64,000 nucleotides of DNA from Mycobacterium sp. MFM001 (GTDB lineage: Bacteria; Actinomycetota; Actinomycetes; Mycobacteriales; Mycobacteriaceae), in assembly GCF_003402475.1 (NCBI RefSeq), contig NZ_BFAB01000005.1, positions 62,001-126,000 on the forward strand, written 5' to 3'. Below the pieces are notes generated by a model, which saw nothing but the letters and a program-made list of their open reading frames with translations, did no database searches and was not told the DNA's origin. Below, piece after piece: positions 8,864-16,856 of the stretch. Position 1 is the stretch's first letter; every line of letters begins with the position of its first letter. Made by a program: the position numbers and the translations under genes.

Positions 8864-9861
8864 ACCACGCTCCGCAATTCAGCGAGCACGAGTTGCAGTA
8901 CGTTTACCGCGGTCTCGCGATGGCTTTCGTTCATCACATGCGGACTGAACCGCGCCTCTTCGAACAGGTTCACCAGGCGCGCGGCGTTATCGGCGTGCAG
9001 CGCATGGTGTTCGACGGCCCGGGTCAGCACCTCTGTGGGTGTGTCGGAGTCCTGCGGGACGGCTTCCGGGACGTGGGCCAGTTCGCGCTCCATCGCCGCA
9101 TAGCACGCGATGATCGCTTCGCGCGGTTCCCGGCTGAGATCGCCGATCTCGGCGAGGCCGAGTTCTGCTGCGCGCACGAGTGATTCGGATGTCGTTGCCT
9201 CCGAAGGTGGTGGTTCGAACGGTTCGGTGGCGAGTAGGCGCGGCTTCGCGTTGCGCCGTCCGCGCACTGCCGCAACGGCACCCACCCCCAGCAGCAGGGC
9301 CAACGTCACCGTGCTCACCGCCAGATAGCCGAGCACGTCCCCGTCGCCGCCGTCGTTGCGGGGCTCGGGCGGCGGCGGGGTGTCGGGACGAGGCGTCGGA
9401 GTGGTCTGGCTTTCACCCGGGAGATCAGCGGCGCGAAGCCCGTGCGGTCCGATGAACCGCGACAGCAGCCACACGATCAGCAGCCACACCACGAGCACCG
9501 CAGCGCCGATCAGCAATATTCGCCAGCCAGGGTGGGCGGTCCCGCGACTGAATCGGTCGGGCAGCCCGCCGGCGCTGGGGGCGGGCCTGCGTGGATCGCG
9601 CAGCCGGACGATGAGGGATGCGCCGACGATCGCCAGCGAGACGGCCAGCAGCGCCACCACGTAGGGCAGCGACGCCGAATTGCGCGGCGGCTCCTGCTGT
9701 GACTGCTGCTCGACGCCGGGTAGATATCCGCGCAAGGACGCAGCAACCACGACCAAGAGCACGATCACCGCGACCACGCGGCCCGTCGCCTTGTCGACCC
9801 CGGGCATTGGCACACCAATCGACCGGTTACCTGCCGCTGTTGCGGCATTCCGTTTGCTCAT
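8860..9861 (-). CDS. DUF4129 domain membrane protein (Rv3166c-like)
   Basis: About 333 residues if started at ATG 9861; ATG 9807 is an alternative. It has TM segments near residues 25-40, 65-85, 120-140 and 190-210. A Pro-rich linker (PTPRPDTPPPPEPRND) follows the third. The C-terminal soluble domain is DUF4129-like, with EAIIACYAAMERELA and PTEVLTRAVEH. DUF4129 domains occur in MoxR and transglutaminase-like loci. It is the first gene of the five-gene minus-strand operon 9861-5708. Confidence 0.8.
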   Translation of the reverse strand: MSKRNAATAAGNRSIGVPMPGVDKATGRVVAVIVLLVVVAASLRGYLPGVEQQSQQEPPRNSASLPYVVALLAVSLAIVGASLIVRLRDPRRPAPSAGGLPDRFSRGTAHPGWRILLIGAAVLVVWLLIVWLLSRFIGPHGLRAADLPGESQTTPTPRPDTPPPPEPRNDGGDGDVLGYLAVSTVTLALLLGVGAVAAVRGRRNAKPRLLATEPFEPPPSEATTSESLVRAAELGLAEIGDLSREPREAIIACYAAMERELAHVPEAVPQDSDTPTEVLTRAVEHHALHADNAARLVNLFEEARFSPHVMNESHRETAVNVLQLVLAELRSVV

Positions 9862-9886
9862 CGTGGCACGCCGGCCTCCCGCGCCG

Positions 9887-10483
9887 CTACCGCAGCGATT
9901 CGATCCGACCGGCGAGCATCGCCGTCCACTCCGCGATGTACTGCTCGTCAGGCATACCCGCTGCCGGCCCCTGGAACACGGTGCTCGTGACACGTTGTCC
10001 ATGGAGCGCGTTCACTCCGACCGCGGCGATGGCCGCGGCATCTTGTTGGCTGATTGTGGGGACCCAACCGGTCACCCAGTCGGCGAGTTCGGCGTAGAGC
10101 CCGTCGAACAATGCCGCGTAGGCGTCGGTGAGTCGAGCCGACTGACCCGACGGAATGTGGGACGCAATCCGGAGCAGTTGGGTTTCCTCGTCGAGCACAG
10201 TCAGGACGTACCGACCGAGCATGGTCAGTTCGCTGCGGAGGTCGCCGAGCCCGGCGAATAGTTTGCGCATATCGCGCATGGCCTGGCGGCGGTCCAGCTG
10301 CCGGTCGATGCCGGCCTCCAGCAGCGCCTCTTTCGATTTGAAGTGGTGATAGAGGGCGCCCGATCCCGGCGCGAGGCCCGCCGCAGCTTCGATCTGCGCG
10401 ACGCTGGTTGCCTGGTAGCCCTGCTCACCGAAGAGTCGCATCGCCTCGGTAACCAGCCGTTCTCGAGTTGGCGTTGCCGGCAT
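9887..10483 (-). CDS. TetR-family transcriptional regulator (Rv3167c-like)
   Basis: A 198-residue regulator. The N-terminal helix-turn-helix spans ~8-52 (LFGEQGYQATSVAQIEAAAG, then GALYHHFKSKEALLEAGID) and an all-helical ligand-binding domain follows. It faces the ABC1/P450 cassette across an 80-bp gap holding a strong inverted repeat at 10496-10528, the arrangement of an autoregulated TetR controlling a divergent operon. By synteny it matches Rv3167c, but here the divergent genes are the inserted cassette, so the regulated set may differ. Confidence 0.9.
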   Translation of the reverse strand: MPATPTRERLVTEAMRLFGEQGYQATSVAQIEAAAGLAPGSGALYHHFKSKEALLEAGIDRQLDRRQAMRDMRKLFAGLGDLRSELTMLGRYVLTVLDEETQLLRIASHIPSGQSARLTDAYAALFDGLYAELADWVTGWVPTISQQDAAAIAAVGVNALHGQRVTSTVFQGPAAGMPDEQYIAEWTAMLAGRIESLR

Positions 10484-10495
10484 TGACCGCTCCCC

Positions 10496-10528
10496 AAGTG
10501 TTCACTTAGTATCGACAAGTGAATACTT
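10496..10528. promoter_or_regulatory. TetR-type operator, inverted repeat
   Basis: Two 12-bp arms, AAGTGTTCACTT (10496-10507) and AAGTGAATACTT (10517-10528), are separated by 9 bp and pair with one mismatch. The left arm is itself a palindrome (AAGTG-TT-CACTT) and the right arm is a near-palindrome, so this could be two adjacent operators rather than one. It lies between the tetR start (10483) and the ABC1 start (10564) and is AT-rich compared with the flanks. I infer that it is bound by the adjacent TetR. Confidence 0.75.
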
Positions 10529-10563
10529 TAGCGGTTCTGTCAACGGGCCGCTAGGAGGCCGTC

Positions 10564-11970
10564 ATGGGAGACCCGGTACCTCGCGGGAGGCTCCGCCGCA
10601 CTATGCCGCTGGCGGGCTTCACCGCCCGTGCCGCCGGCGGGCGGATGGTTGCCGCGCTGCGCGAGAAGACCGGCGACGCCGGCGCCATTGAACGGTTCCA
10701 TGAACGGACCGCCGAGCGATACACGGAGTTGCTGGGTCATTCCAAGGGCGTGCTGATGAAGGCCGGCCAGATGCTGTCGATGGTGGACGCCACAGCTATT
10801 GGGAATGGCGGGTTTTCGCCGTATCAGGCTGCACTCACCCGGTTGCAGGCGGATGCGCCACCGATGGATCCAGCTTTGGCTAAAGACGTGGTGCAGGTAG
10901 ACTTCGGGCGACCCGTCAGCGAGGTGTTCGCTGAGTTTGCCGACGAGCCGATGGCAGCCGCCTCCATCGGACAGGTCCACCGTGCGGTGCTGCACGACGG
11001 CCGCGAGGTAGCGGTCAAGATTCAGTATCCCGGTGCGGCCGAGGCAATCCGCGACGATCTGGCCAATACCGAACTACTCGCGACGTTCCTGCGGTTCGCT
11101 GTCTCGGCGTCGGGTAACGCGATGGCGGCCAATCCACGGCAGATGACCCGCGAGATCGCCGTCGGCATCGCCCAAGAAATCGACTACCGTCACGAGGCCG
11201 CCAACATCACCGCGTTCAGTGAGCTCTACCGCGACCACCCATTTATCCGCATCCCGGAAGTCATCGCCGAAGCATCCGGTGGTCGGGTGCTCACCATGAC
11301 TTACCTCGACGGAATAGATTGGGCCGCTGCGCAACAGGCCGACCAGGAACTCAAGAACACCTGGGCCGAGGTGATTATGCGATTCGCTTACGGTTCGTAC
11401 CGGCACGGGAACCTGCTCAACGTCGATCCGCACCCCGGCAACTACTGTTTCGGTCCAGACGGCAGCGTCGGATTCGTCGACTTCGGCTGCGTCAAGGTGC
11501 TGCCCGAACGTGTGCGCCGCTCATTCATCGCGATGGTGCGCGCAACAGTTGACGGACGCAAGCAGGACGTGCGCGACCTGATGGTCGAGTTGGGTTACTT
11601 CGCAGAAGATTCCACGCTATCTGCGGACGAGGCATACCAGTGGATGGCGGAACTCTCCCACGAGGTCCTGGGACCGCAGCCGGTCACCGCCACGCACGAC
11701 AGCCCGCAGCGCTACATCCGCGCCTTGATCGATCTCCGCCCGCCCAATCACCCCGGTCGTCGCCTTTCTGCTCCCGACGACCTGGTGTTCTTCCCCCGAA
11801 TTGTGCTCGTCATGGCTCCTATATTTGCCGCGCTGGACGCCACCTTCCACTCCCGCTCGATATTGGACGACCTAGACGGCGTCGCCGAACCGGCAACACC
11901 GTTGGGCAAACTGCACGATGCCTGGGTACGTGAACGTGACCTGCCGTACGGATTGGAACCCCATGAATAA
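10564..11970 (+). CDS. ABC1/UbiB/AarF-family atypical kinase, first tandem copy
   Basis: A 468-residue ABC1 (COQ8/UbiB-like) protein kinase-fold enzyme. All family signatures are visible: KAGQ (VLMKAGQMLS, ~62), the Ala-rich nucleotide loop AAASIGQVH (~140), VAVK (~160), the E-D motif EIDYRHEA (~205), NVDPHPGN (~293) and the metal-binding DFG (~308). ABC1 proteins act as ATPases or small-molecule kinases in lipid and quinone metabolism. The start has a strong ribosome site (AGGAGG). It overlaps the next gene by 8 nt; the two are about three-quarters identical by eye. Confidence 0.92.
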   Translation: MGDPVPRGRLRRTMPLAGFTARAAGGRMVAALREKTGDAGAIERFHERTAERYTELLGHSKGVLMKAGQMLSMVDATAIGNGGFSPYQAALTRLQADAPPMDPALAKDVVQVDFGRPVSEVFAEFADEPMAAASIGQVHRAVLHDGREVAVKIQYPGAAEAIRDDLANTELLATFLRFAVSASGNAMAANPRQMTREIAVGIAQEIDYRHEAANITAFSELYRDHPFIRIPEVIAEASGGRVLTMTYLDGIDWAAAQQADQELKNTWAEVIMRFAYGSYRHGNLLNVDPHPGNYCFGPDGSVGFVDFGCVKVLPERVRRSFIAMVRATVDGRKQDVRDLMVELGYFAEDSTLSADEAYQWMAELSHEVLGPQPVTATHDSPQRYIRALIDLRPPNHPGRRLSAPDDLVFFPRIVLVMAPIFAALDATFHSRSILDDLDGVAEPATPLGKLHDAWVRERDLPYGLEPHE

Positions 11971-13372
11971 TCAGGTGCCGCATGGGCGGATTCGCCGCAC
12001 TATGCCGTTAGCCGGCTTTACCGCACGCGCAGCCGGTGGACGAATAGTTGCCGCACTGCGGGAGAAGTCCGGCGACGCCGATGCCGTACAACGCTTCCAC
12101 GAGCGGACGGCCGAGCGGTACACCGAGCTACTTGGTCACTCAAAGGGCGTGCTGATGAAAGCCGGCCAGATATTCTCGATGATCGACGGCAACTCCATTG
12201 GAAATGGCGAACTCTCGCCCTATCAGAAAGCACTGACTCGACTGCAAGCCGATGCGCCGCCCATGGATCCAGCACTGGCCAGAGCAGTGCTGCAGGCCGA
12301 TCTCCGCCGACCTGTCGGTGAGTTGTTCGCCGAGTTCACAGACGAACCCATGGCCGCGGCATCCATCGGACAGGTCCACCGAGCGGTGTTGCGTGACGGT
12401 CGCGAAGTAGCGGTGAAGATTCAATACCCGGGCGCCGCAGAGGCGATCCGCGCCGATTTGGCGAATACCGAACTGCTGGCGACGTTCTTCCGCCTCGCGT
12501 CCTCGGCGTCGGGCACCGCGGCGCCCGACCTACGGCAGGCTACGCACGAGATCTCCGCGCGCATCTGCGAGGAACTCGATTACCGCCGTGAGGCCGCCAA
12601 CATCACCGCGTTCAGCGACCTCTACCACGATCATCCCTTCATTCGGGTACCAGAGGTCATCTACGAAGCATCCGGCGACCGGGTGCTCACCATGACGTAT
12701 CTCGACGGACTGGACTGGGCCGCGGCGCAACACGCGGAGCAAGAACTCAAGGACGTTTGGGCAGAGGTCATCTGGCGTTTCGCCATGGGATCCTACCGGC
12801 ATGCGAACCTGTTCAATGCCGATCCCCATCCTGGGAACTACTGCTTCGGTTTGGACGGCACGGTCGGATTCGTCGACTTCGGCTGTGTCAAGGTCTTCCC
12901 CGAGCGCACGCGTCGCGTAATTGCTGAGATGGACCGCGCAATTCTTGACGGACGCAAGCGCGAAACGCGCGATCTGCTGGCTGAATTGGGTTATTCCACA
13001 GATAATTCCACGCTCAGCACCGACGAGTTGTATCAATGGATGGCCGAGCTTTTCTACGAGGGGCTGGCACCCCAGCCGGTCACCTTTACTCAGGACACCG
13101 CACGACGTGCCATTCGCGGCCTGATTGATATCCGCTCACCCGACCACCCTCTTCGTCGCGTATCGATTGCCGACGAGTTGGTCTTCTTTTCGCGAATCAA
13201 TTTCGGCATCAACATGATATTCGCCAGGCTCGGAGCCACCGTTCACGTGCGCTCGATTATCGACGACTCGGACGGCGTCGCCGAGCCGATCACACCGCTA
13301 GGAAAGCAACACGATGCCTGGGTACGCGAACGGGGCCTGCCGTACGGATTGGAGCCGCATGACCACCCCTAG
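11963..13372 (+). CDS. ABC1/UbiB/AarF-family atypical kinase, second tandem copy
   Basis: A 469-residue paralogue of the preceding protein with the same motifs: LMKAGQIFS, AAASIGQVH, EVAVKIQYPG, EELDYRREA, NADPHPGN and VDFGCVK. Both copies therefore look catalytically competent. The start MNNQVPHGRIRRT at 11963 is chosen because it matches the start of the first copy and overlaps its stop by 8 nt; a longer in-frame extension would read through the tail of the first copy. The 3' half looks poorer in GC than the rest of the window. It overlaps the P450 gene by 14 nt. Confidence 0.92.
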   Translation: MNNQVPHGRIRRTMPLAGFTARAAGGRIVAALREKSGDADAVQRFHERTAERYTELLGHSKGVLMKAGQIFSMIDGNSIGNGELSPYQKALTRLQADAPPMDPALARAVLQADLRRPVGELFAEFTDEPMAAASIGQVHRAVLRDGREVAVKIQYPGAAEAIRADLANTELLATFFRLASSASGTAAPDLRQATHEISARICEELDYRREAANITAFSDLYHDHPFIRVPEVIYEASGDRVLTMTYLDGLDWAAAQHAEQELKDVWAEVIWRFAMGSYRHANLFNADPHPGNYCFGLDGTVGFVDFGCVKVFPERTRRVIAEMDRAILDGRKRETRDLLAELGYSTDNSTLSTDELYQWMAELFYEGLAPQPVTFTQDTARRAIRGLIDIRSPDHPLRRVSIADELVFFSRINFGINMIFARLGATVHVRSIIDDSDGVAEPITPLGKQHDAWVRERGLPYGLEPHDHP

Positions 13373-14522
13373 CACCACAGCGCCGCGCCTTCCGTGGGAC
13401 GCGAAAGACCCTTACCCGTTTTATGAGGAACGCCGCCGCGACGGCGATGTGGTGTGGGACGAAACCGCCCAAGCCTGGCTCGTTCTCGGCTACGACGCCG
13501 CACGAGAAGTGCTGGGCGGATCGGGATGGACCAGCAATCCGCTGGCAAACCCGAGTGCCCGTGCGGTGATCGATTCCATGGGCGCTGATCTGGTTGAGCG
13601 GTCCATGCTGTTCGCCGACGGGGCCAATCACGACCGGCTGCGCGGATCGGTACGCGACGTGTTCACCCGATCCTTCATCACAGGTCTTACCGCTGGCGTG
13701 GAAGCGATCGCGTCGGCAGTAATCGGTCACCCGCCCGCGGCAACGGTATTCAACTTCATGTCCGATATCGCCTTGCCGCTGCCAATCGCTGTTGCCAGCG
13801 AGTGGCTCGGCCTTGATCCCGACAGTTCGCGGCTACTACGTGAACAATCGCCGGCGATTATCCGGATGCTCGGTACGCTCGCGGATGCGGACGATGTAGC
13901 CGCTGGCGCAGCGGCTTCCGCAGCGTTGGTGACCGAGTTTCTTCCCCTTGCGGCCGATCGTCGCTCGAACCCAGGCGATGACCTGCTCAGCTTCATTGCG
14001 TCCGACCCGGAACTACAGCTCGACGACGTCGTCATCACCGCGATCCTCATCGCCGTCGCGGGCCATGAAACCACCGCGAATCTGCTTGGGGCTGCCACGA
14101 TTCGACTTCTCGCCGTCGAGCCACATGACGCCCCTGCCGTCGACTCGTCGCTAGTCACCGAGCTGCTCCGGCTCGATGGTCCGGTGCAGGCAACGGCACG
14201 TACCGCAACCGAGGATCATCGCATTGGTGGCGTCGACATAGCTCGCGGCCAGCAAGCCGTGGTTGTTGTCGCAGCCGCCAATCGTGATCCAGCCGTCTTC
14301 GACGAACCCGGCCAGTTCCGACCCGACCGCACCGGCCCGGCGCCGCTGTCCTTCGGATACGGCGCGCACTACTGCCTCGGAGCGGCCTTGGCGCGCCTGG
14401 AAACCACCATGGCGCTGCGTGAAATTATTGCCCGCCAACCGGTTTTGGCCGGCCCGGTCACCTGGCGGGACACCACCGCAATCCGCGGCCCACTCGACGT
14501 CCCGATGACGTTCCGAGAATGA
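13359..14522 (+). CDS. Cytochrome P450
   Basis: A 387-residue bacterial class I P450. The I-helix motif is AGHETTAN (~232), the K-helix ExxR is ELLRL (~267), and the heme-binding loop is SFGYGAHYCLGAAL with its axial cysteine (~338). The start MTTPSTTAPRLPW lies inside the end of the second ABC1 gene, so translation is coupled. No ferredoxin or reductase is encoded nearby, so electrons must come from elsewhere. The substrate is unknown; the pairing with ABC1 kinases and an SRPBCC protein suggests a lipid-like or quinone-like molecule. Confidence 0.93.
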   Translation: MTTPSTTAPRLPWDAKDPYPFYEERRRDGDVVWDETAQAWLVLGYDAAREVLGGSGWTSNPLANPSARAVIDSMGADLVERSMLFADGANHDRLRGSVRDVFTRSFITGLTAGVEAIASAVIGHPPAATVFNFMSDIALPLPIAVASEWLGLDPDSSRLLREQSPAIIRMLGTLADADDVAAGAAASAALVTEFLPLAADRRSNPGDDLLSFIASDPELQLDDVVITAILIAVAGHETTANLLGAATIRLLAVEPHDAPAVDSSLVTELLRLDGPVQATARTATEDHRIGGVDIARGQQAVVVVAAANRDPAVFDEPGQFRPDRTGPAPLSFGYGAHYCLGAALARLETTMALREIIARQPVLAGPVTWRDTTAIRGPLDVPMTFRE

Positions 14523-14959
14523 GCAAGCTGTACCGCTATCGGGTGTCGCGTCACGTGGCCGCCAACCCGCAAGTTGTGTGGAATGTCGTATCCGACCACG
14601 CCCGCATGGCCGAGTGGACCCCCTTCCGCAGGTCCGCGGTCGAAAAACCCGGCGAACCGGACCCGAACGGAACCGGGGCTGTGCGTGCGCTCTACCTGGC
14701 GGGACCCCCGACGCGAGAACGGATTATCGAGTTCGAACCGCCGCGGCGGCTAAGGTACATGCTGCTGTCCGGGTTGCCTTTTCGTGACTACATCGGCGAG
14801 GTCACAGTCGAGCCCGACGGGACAGGCACCCGGCTCACCACTGAACTCGCCTTCCGAACACGCATTCCCGGCTCGCAGATCTTTGGGCCGATCGCGATTC
14901 GACTCGGGACGCGCGGAGCTGCCCGGCTGGCCGAAAAGCGGGCGAAGACTCAATCGTGA
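14519..14959 (+). CDS. SRPBCC (START-like) family protein
   Basis: A 146-residue single-domain START/Bet v1-like protein. It opens YRYRVSRHVAANPQVVWNVVSDHARMAEW, the usual beta1-helix pattern with a Trp after the helix, and ends in a long helix rich in Arg and Lys. Such proteins bind hydrophobic ligands or act as cyclases. The start overlaps the P450 stop by 4 nt (ATGA), so it is the fourth member of the cassette. Its last bases overlap the convergent phzF-like gene by 10 nt. Confidence 0.83.
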   Translation: MSKLYRYRVSRHVAANPQVVWNVVSDHARMAEWTPFRRSAVEKPGEPDPNGTGAVRALYLAGPPTRERIIEFEPPRRLRYMLLSGLPFRDYIGEVTVEPDGTGTRLTTELAFRTRIPGSQIFGPIAIRLGTRGAARLAEKRAKTQS

Positions 14960-15711
14960 AGTTCACCACTGCAAACGGTGACAGCGTGCCCGGTCAGGAT
15001 GACGTCATCGCCGTCGAGCCTGATGCGCAGCCAGCCACCGCGAGGTGAGGCTTGTTCGGCGAGCAATTCGGTGACTCCCAGGCGCTCAGACCAAAAGTTG
15101 GCCAGGGTGCAGTGCGCGGATCCGGTGACGGGATCTTCCGGGATTCCCGAACCGGGGGCGAAGACGCGGCTGACAATGTCTGCGTTGCCGTCGCCCCTTG
15201 CGGAGACGATCACCGCGCGGGCAGCGACAGTAGCCAGTGCCGCAAGGTCGGGACGCAGCCCTCGGACTTCTCCAGCCGAGGCCGCTTCCACCAGCACGTC
15301 CGTACGTCCGCGCCAGATCGACCGCAGCGTGACTCCCGGCAGCCCGGCTGTTAACTCGGCGCAGGGCGGCTCTGGAATTACCGGGTCAGCGGGAAAGGTC
15401 ATGCTGATCGCACCGCTGGGCCTAACACGGCAGGCCAGCACCCCGCTTCGAGTGTGGAAAACCCGGGCGCCGCCGAGGATGTGTGCGCTGGCCAGGGTCG
15501 CGTGTCCGCACAACGTCAATTCGGTGGTGGGACTGAACCAGCGCAGTCCCATGTTCGACAGATCTACGAACGCCGTTGCGGGATGGTTGAATTCGGTGGC
15601 GACGAGTTGCATCCAACCCGGGTCGGCCGGCTCATCGAGCAATACCACACCAGCGGGATTGCCGCGGAACATCTCCTGGGTGAATGCATCAACCACAAAA
15701 ACCGATGCCAT
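14950..15711 (-). CDS. PhzF-family isomerase/epimerase-like protein
   Basis: A 253-residue protein of the PhzF/diaminopimelate-epimerase fold, with the N-terminal motif FRGNPAGVV and the C-terminal GSGIPEDPVTGSAHCTLANFW. The active-site glutamate of PhzF lies in a motif of the form NLSETxF; here the matching stretch reads EFNHPATAF, with Ala where Glu is expected, so classical isomerase activity is doubtful. ATG 15711 is used, directly behind the upstream gene's stop; ATG 15729 is possible. It is the last gene of a three-gene minus-strand operon. Confidence 0.82.
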   Translation of the reverse strand: MASVFVVDAFTQEMFRGNPAGVVLLDEPADPGWMQLVATEFNHPATAFVDLSNMGLRWFSPTTELTLCGHATLASAHILGGARVFHTRSGVLACRVRPSGAISMTFPADPVIPEPPCAELTAGLPGVTLRSIWRGRTDVLVEAASAGEVRGLRPDLAALATVAARAVIVSARGDGNADIVSRVFAPGSGIPEDPVTGSAHCTLANFWSERLGVTELLAEQASPRGGWLRIRLDGDDVILTGHAVTVCSGELHD

Positions 15712-15712
15712 G

Positions 15713-16168
15713 TCAGGTATTTTCGGCAAGCTCCGCGAGCCGGTCCAGCGATGCCAGCAGCCTCTCGGGCGTGGTGCGGCGCGCGCGTGGCAGGCGGTTC
15801 TTGTCCGTCAATCGGGACCAATCGTAGGTGTGAGTCACCCGAGTGTGGGTTTCGTCGATAGGTTCGAGCTCCCAACGCCACAGGTGCCCCGGTGGTCGCC
15901 GGCCCGGCTCGGATGGCCGCCAGGCGATGCGACGGCCCTCTTCGAACTCCACGACGTGGTTCTCGCGGATAGTGCCGAGCGTGAGCTTCATCTCGAAAAC
16001 ATCCCCGACACGTCGAACACGCTGTGCTGCAACGGCTTCGGCCAGATTGTCGTTGCCGTCCCACCGCGGTTGTTGGGACGGATCGGCAATCAACTCGAAG
16101 ATGCGTGCCGCCGGAGCCGCTATGTCGCGGCTGGCGCTCACCACCCGGGAGGCTTCCACGCTTTTCAT
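15713..16168 (-). CDS. SRPBCC (polyketide cyclase/START-like) family protein
   Basis: A 151-residue ligand-binding START-like protein. It has the typical opening SRDIAAPAARIFELIADPSQQPRWDG and strands carrying WRWELEPIDETHTRVTHTYD. It is distinct from the SRPBCC protein of the neighbouring plus-strand cassette. It overlaps the upstream PNPOx-like gene by 4 nt (ATGA) and is followed almost without a gap by the PhzF-like gene. The ligand is unknown. Confidence 0.83.
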   Translation of the reverse strand: MKSVEASRVVSASRDIAAPAARIFELIADPSQQPRWDGNDNLAEAVAAQRVRRVGDVFEMKLTLGTIRENHVVEFEEGRRIAWRPSEPGRRPPGHLWRWELEPIDETHTRVTHTYDWSRLTDKNRLPRARRTTPERLLASLDRLAELAENT

Positions 16169-16818
16169 CCTCTCCGATAAGACGCCAGATACGGCGGCAG
16201 CCCGACTGCCGCGTCGAGATCATCGGCCGGCACCGGATCGCCCGCGGCCAGGGTCAGCGGCACGACTCCCGCCCAATGCGGCAGCGCGGTGTCCTCGGCG
16301 TCGTCGACCGGTCCACCGCCGCGAACCTTTGCCGAAACCTCGACGAGATCGACCGCGAGCACAGCGGTTGCAGCGAGTTCACGGGCGTTCGGCGGTCTGC
16401 TGTCGGCGGCGCGCCCGGGCGCAACGTGGTCGAGAAGGGCCTCCAAAGCCCGCAGCTTCTCCTGCCGGTCGCTGACCAGGCGTGCCGTGCCATGCACGAC
16501 GACCGAGCGGTACTGCAGCGAGTGGTGCAGCGCCGCGCGCGCCAGCACCAGCCCGTCGACCAGGGTGACCGTGACGCAGACCGGAACACCCGACGGCGAC
16601 GCGGCCAGCATCGGGCTGCTGCCCGTCGACCCGTGCAGATACAGGATCTCCCCCAGCCGCGCATGCGTCGTCGGCAACACCACCGGGTGGTCCACGTTCA
16701 GGTAGCCGACGTGACAGATCAGGGCCTCGTCAAGGATGCGGTGGACCGTCTCACGGTCGTAGCAGGCACGTTCGCGATACCGGGTGGGGGTGCTGCGCGG
16801 GGTGGCTGGGTAGCTCAC
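16165..16818 (-). CDS. Pyridoxamine 5'-phosphate oxidase-like flavin-binding protein
   Basis: A 217-residue split-beta-barrel flavin-binding family protein. It has a conserved HVGYLNVDHPVVLPT segment, LYLHGSTGSSPM, and LVLARAALHHSLQYRSVVVHG. It resembles the PNPOx-like group often placed next to MocR regulators rather than true PdxH. The GTG start at 16818 is preceded by a GAGG ribosome site and leaves a 38-bp gap to the divergent MocR gene. It probably leads the operon PNPOx, SRPBCC, PhzF. Confidence 0.85.
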   Translation of the reverse strand: MSYPATPRSTPTRYRERACYDRETVHRILDEALICHVGYLNVDHPVVLPTTHARLGEILYLHGSTGSSPMLAASPSGVPVCVTVTLVDGLVLARAALHHSLQYRSVVVHGTARLVSDRQEKLRALEALLDHVAPGRAADSRPPNARELAATAVLAVDLVEVSAKVRGGGPVDDAEDTALPHWAGVVPLTLAAGDPVPADDLDAAVGLPPYLASYRRG

Positions 16819-16856
16819 GGTTGCCTCGACTTTTGTAGTAGTACATACTGATTTAT
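16819..16856. promoter_or_regulatory. Divergent MocR/PNPOx intergenic region
   Basis: Only 38 bp separate the two divergent starts, so operator and promoters must overlap. It is AT-rich relative to its flanks and holds a short palindrome AGTACATACT (16840-16849), with further GTA-containing motifs running into the MocR coding start. I infer this to be the MocR binding region. No unambiguous -35/-10 pair was assigned. Confidence 0.45.

Noticed and set aside
10564..14959. Prophage or insertion sequence origin for the accessory cassette
   Set aside because: No transposase, integrase, terminal inverted repeats or attachment duplication are seen at the edges; transfer is possible but no mobile element can be named.
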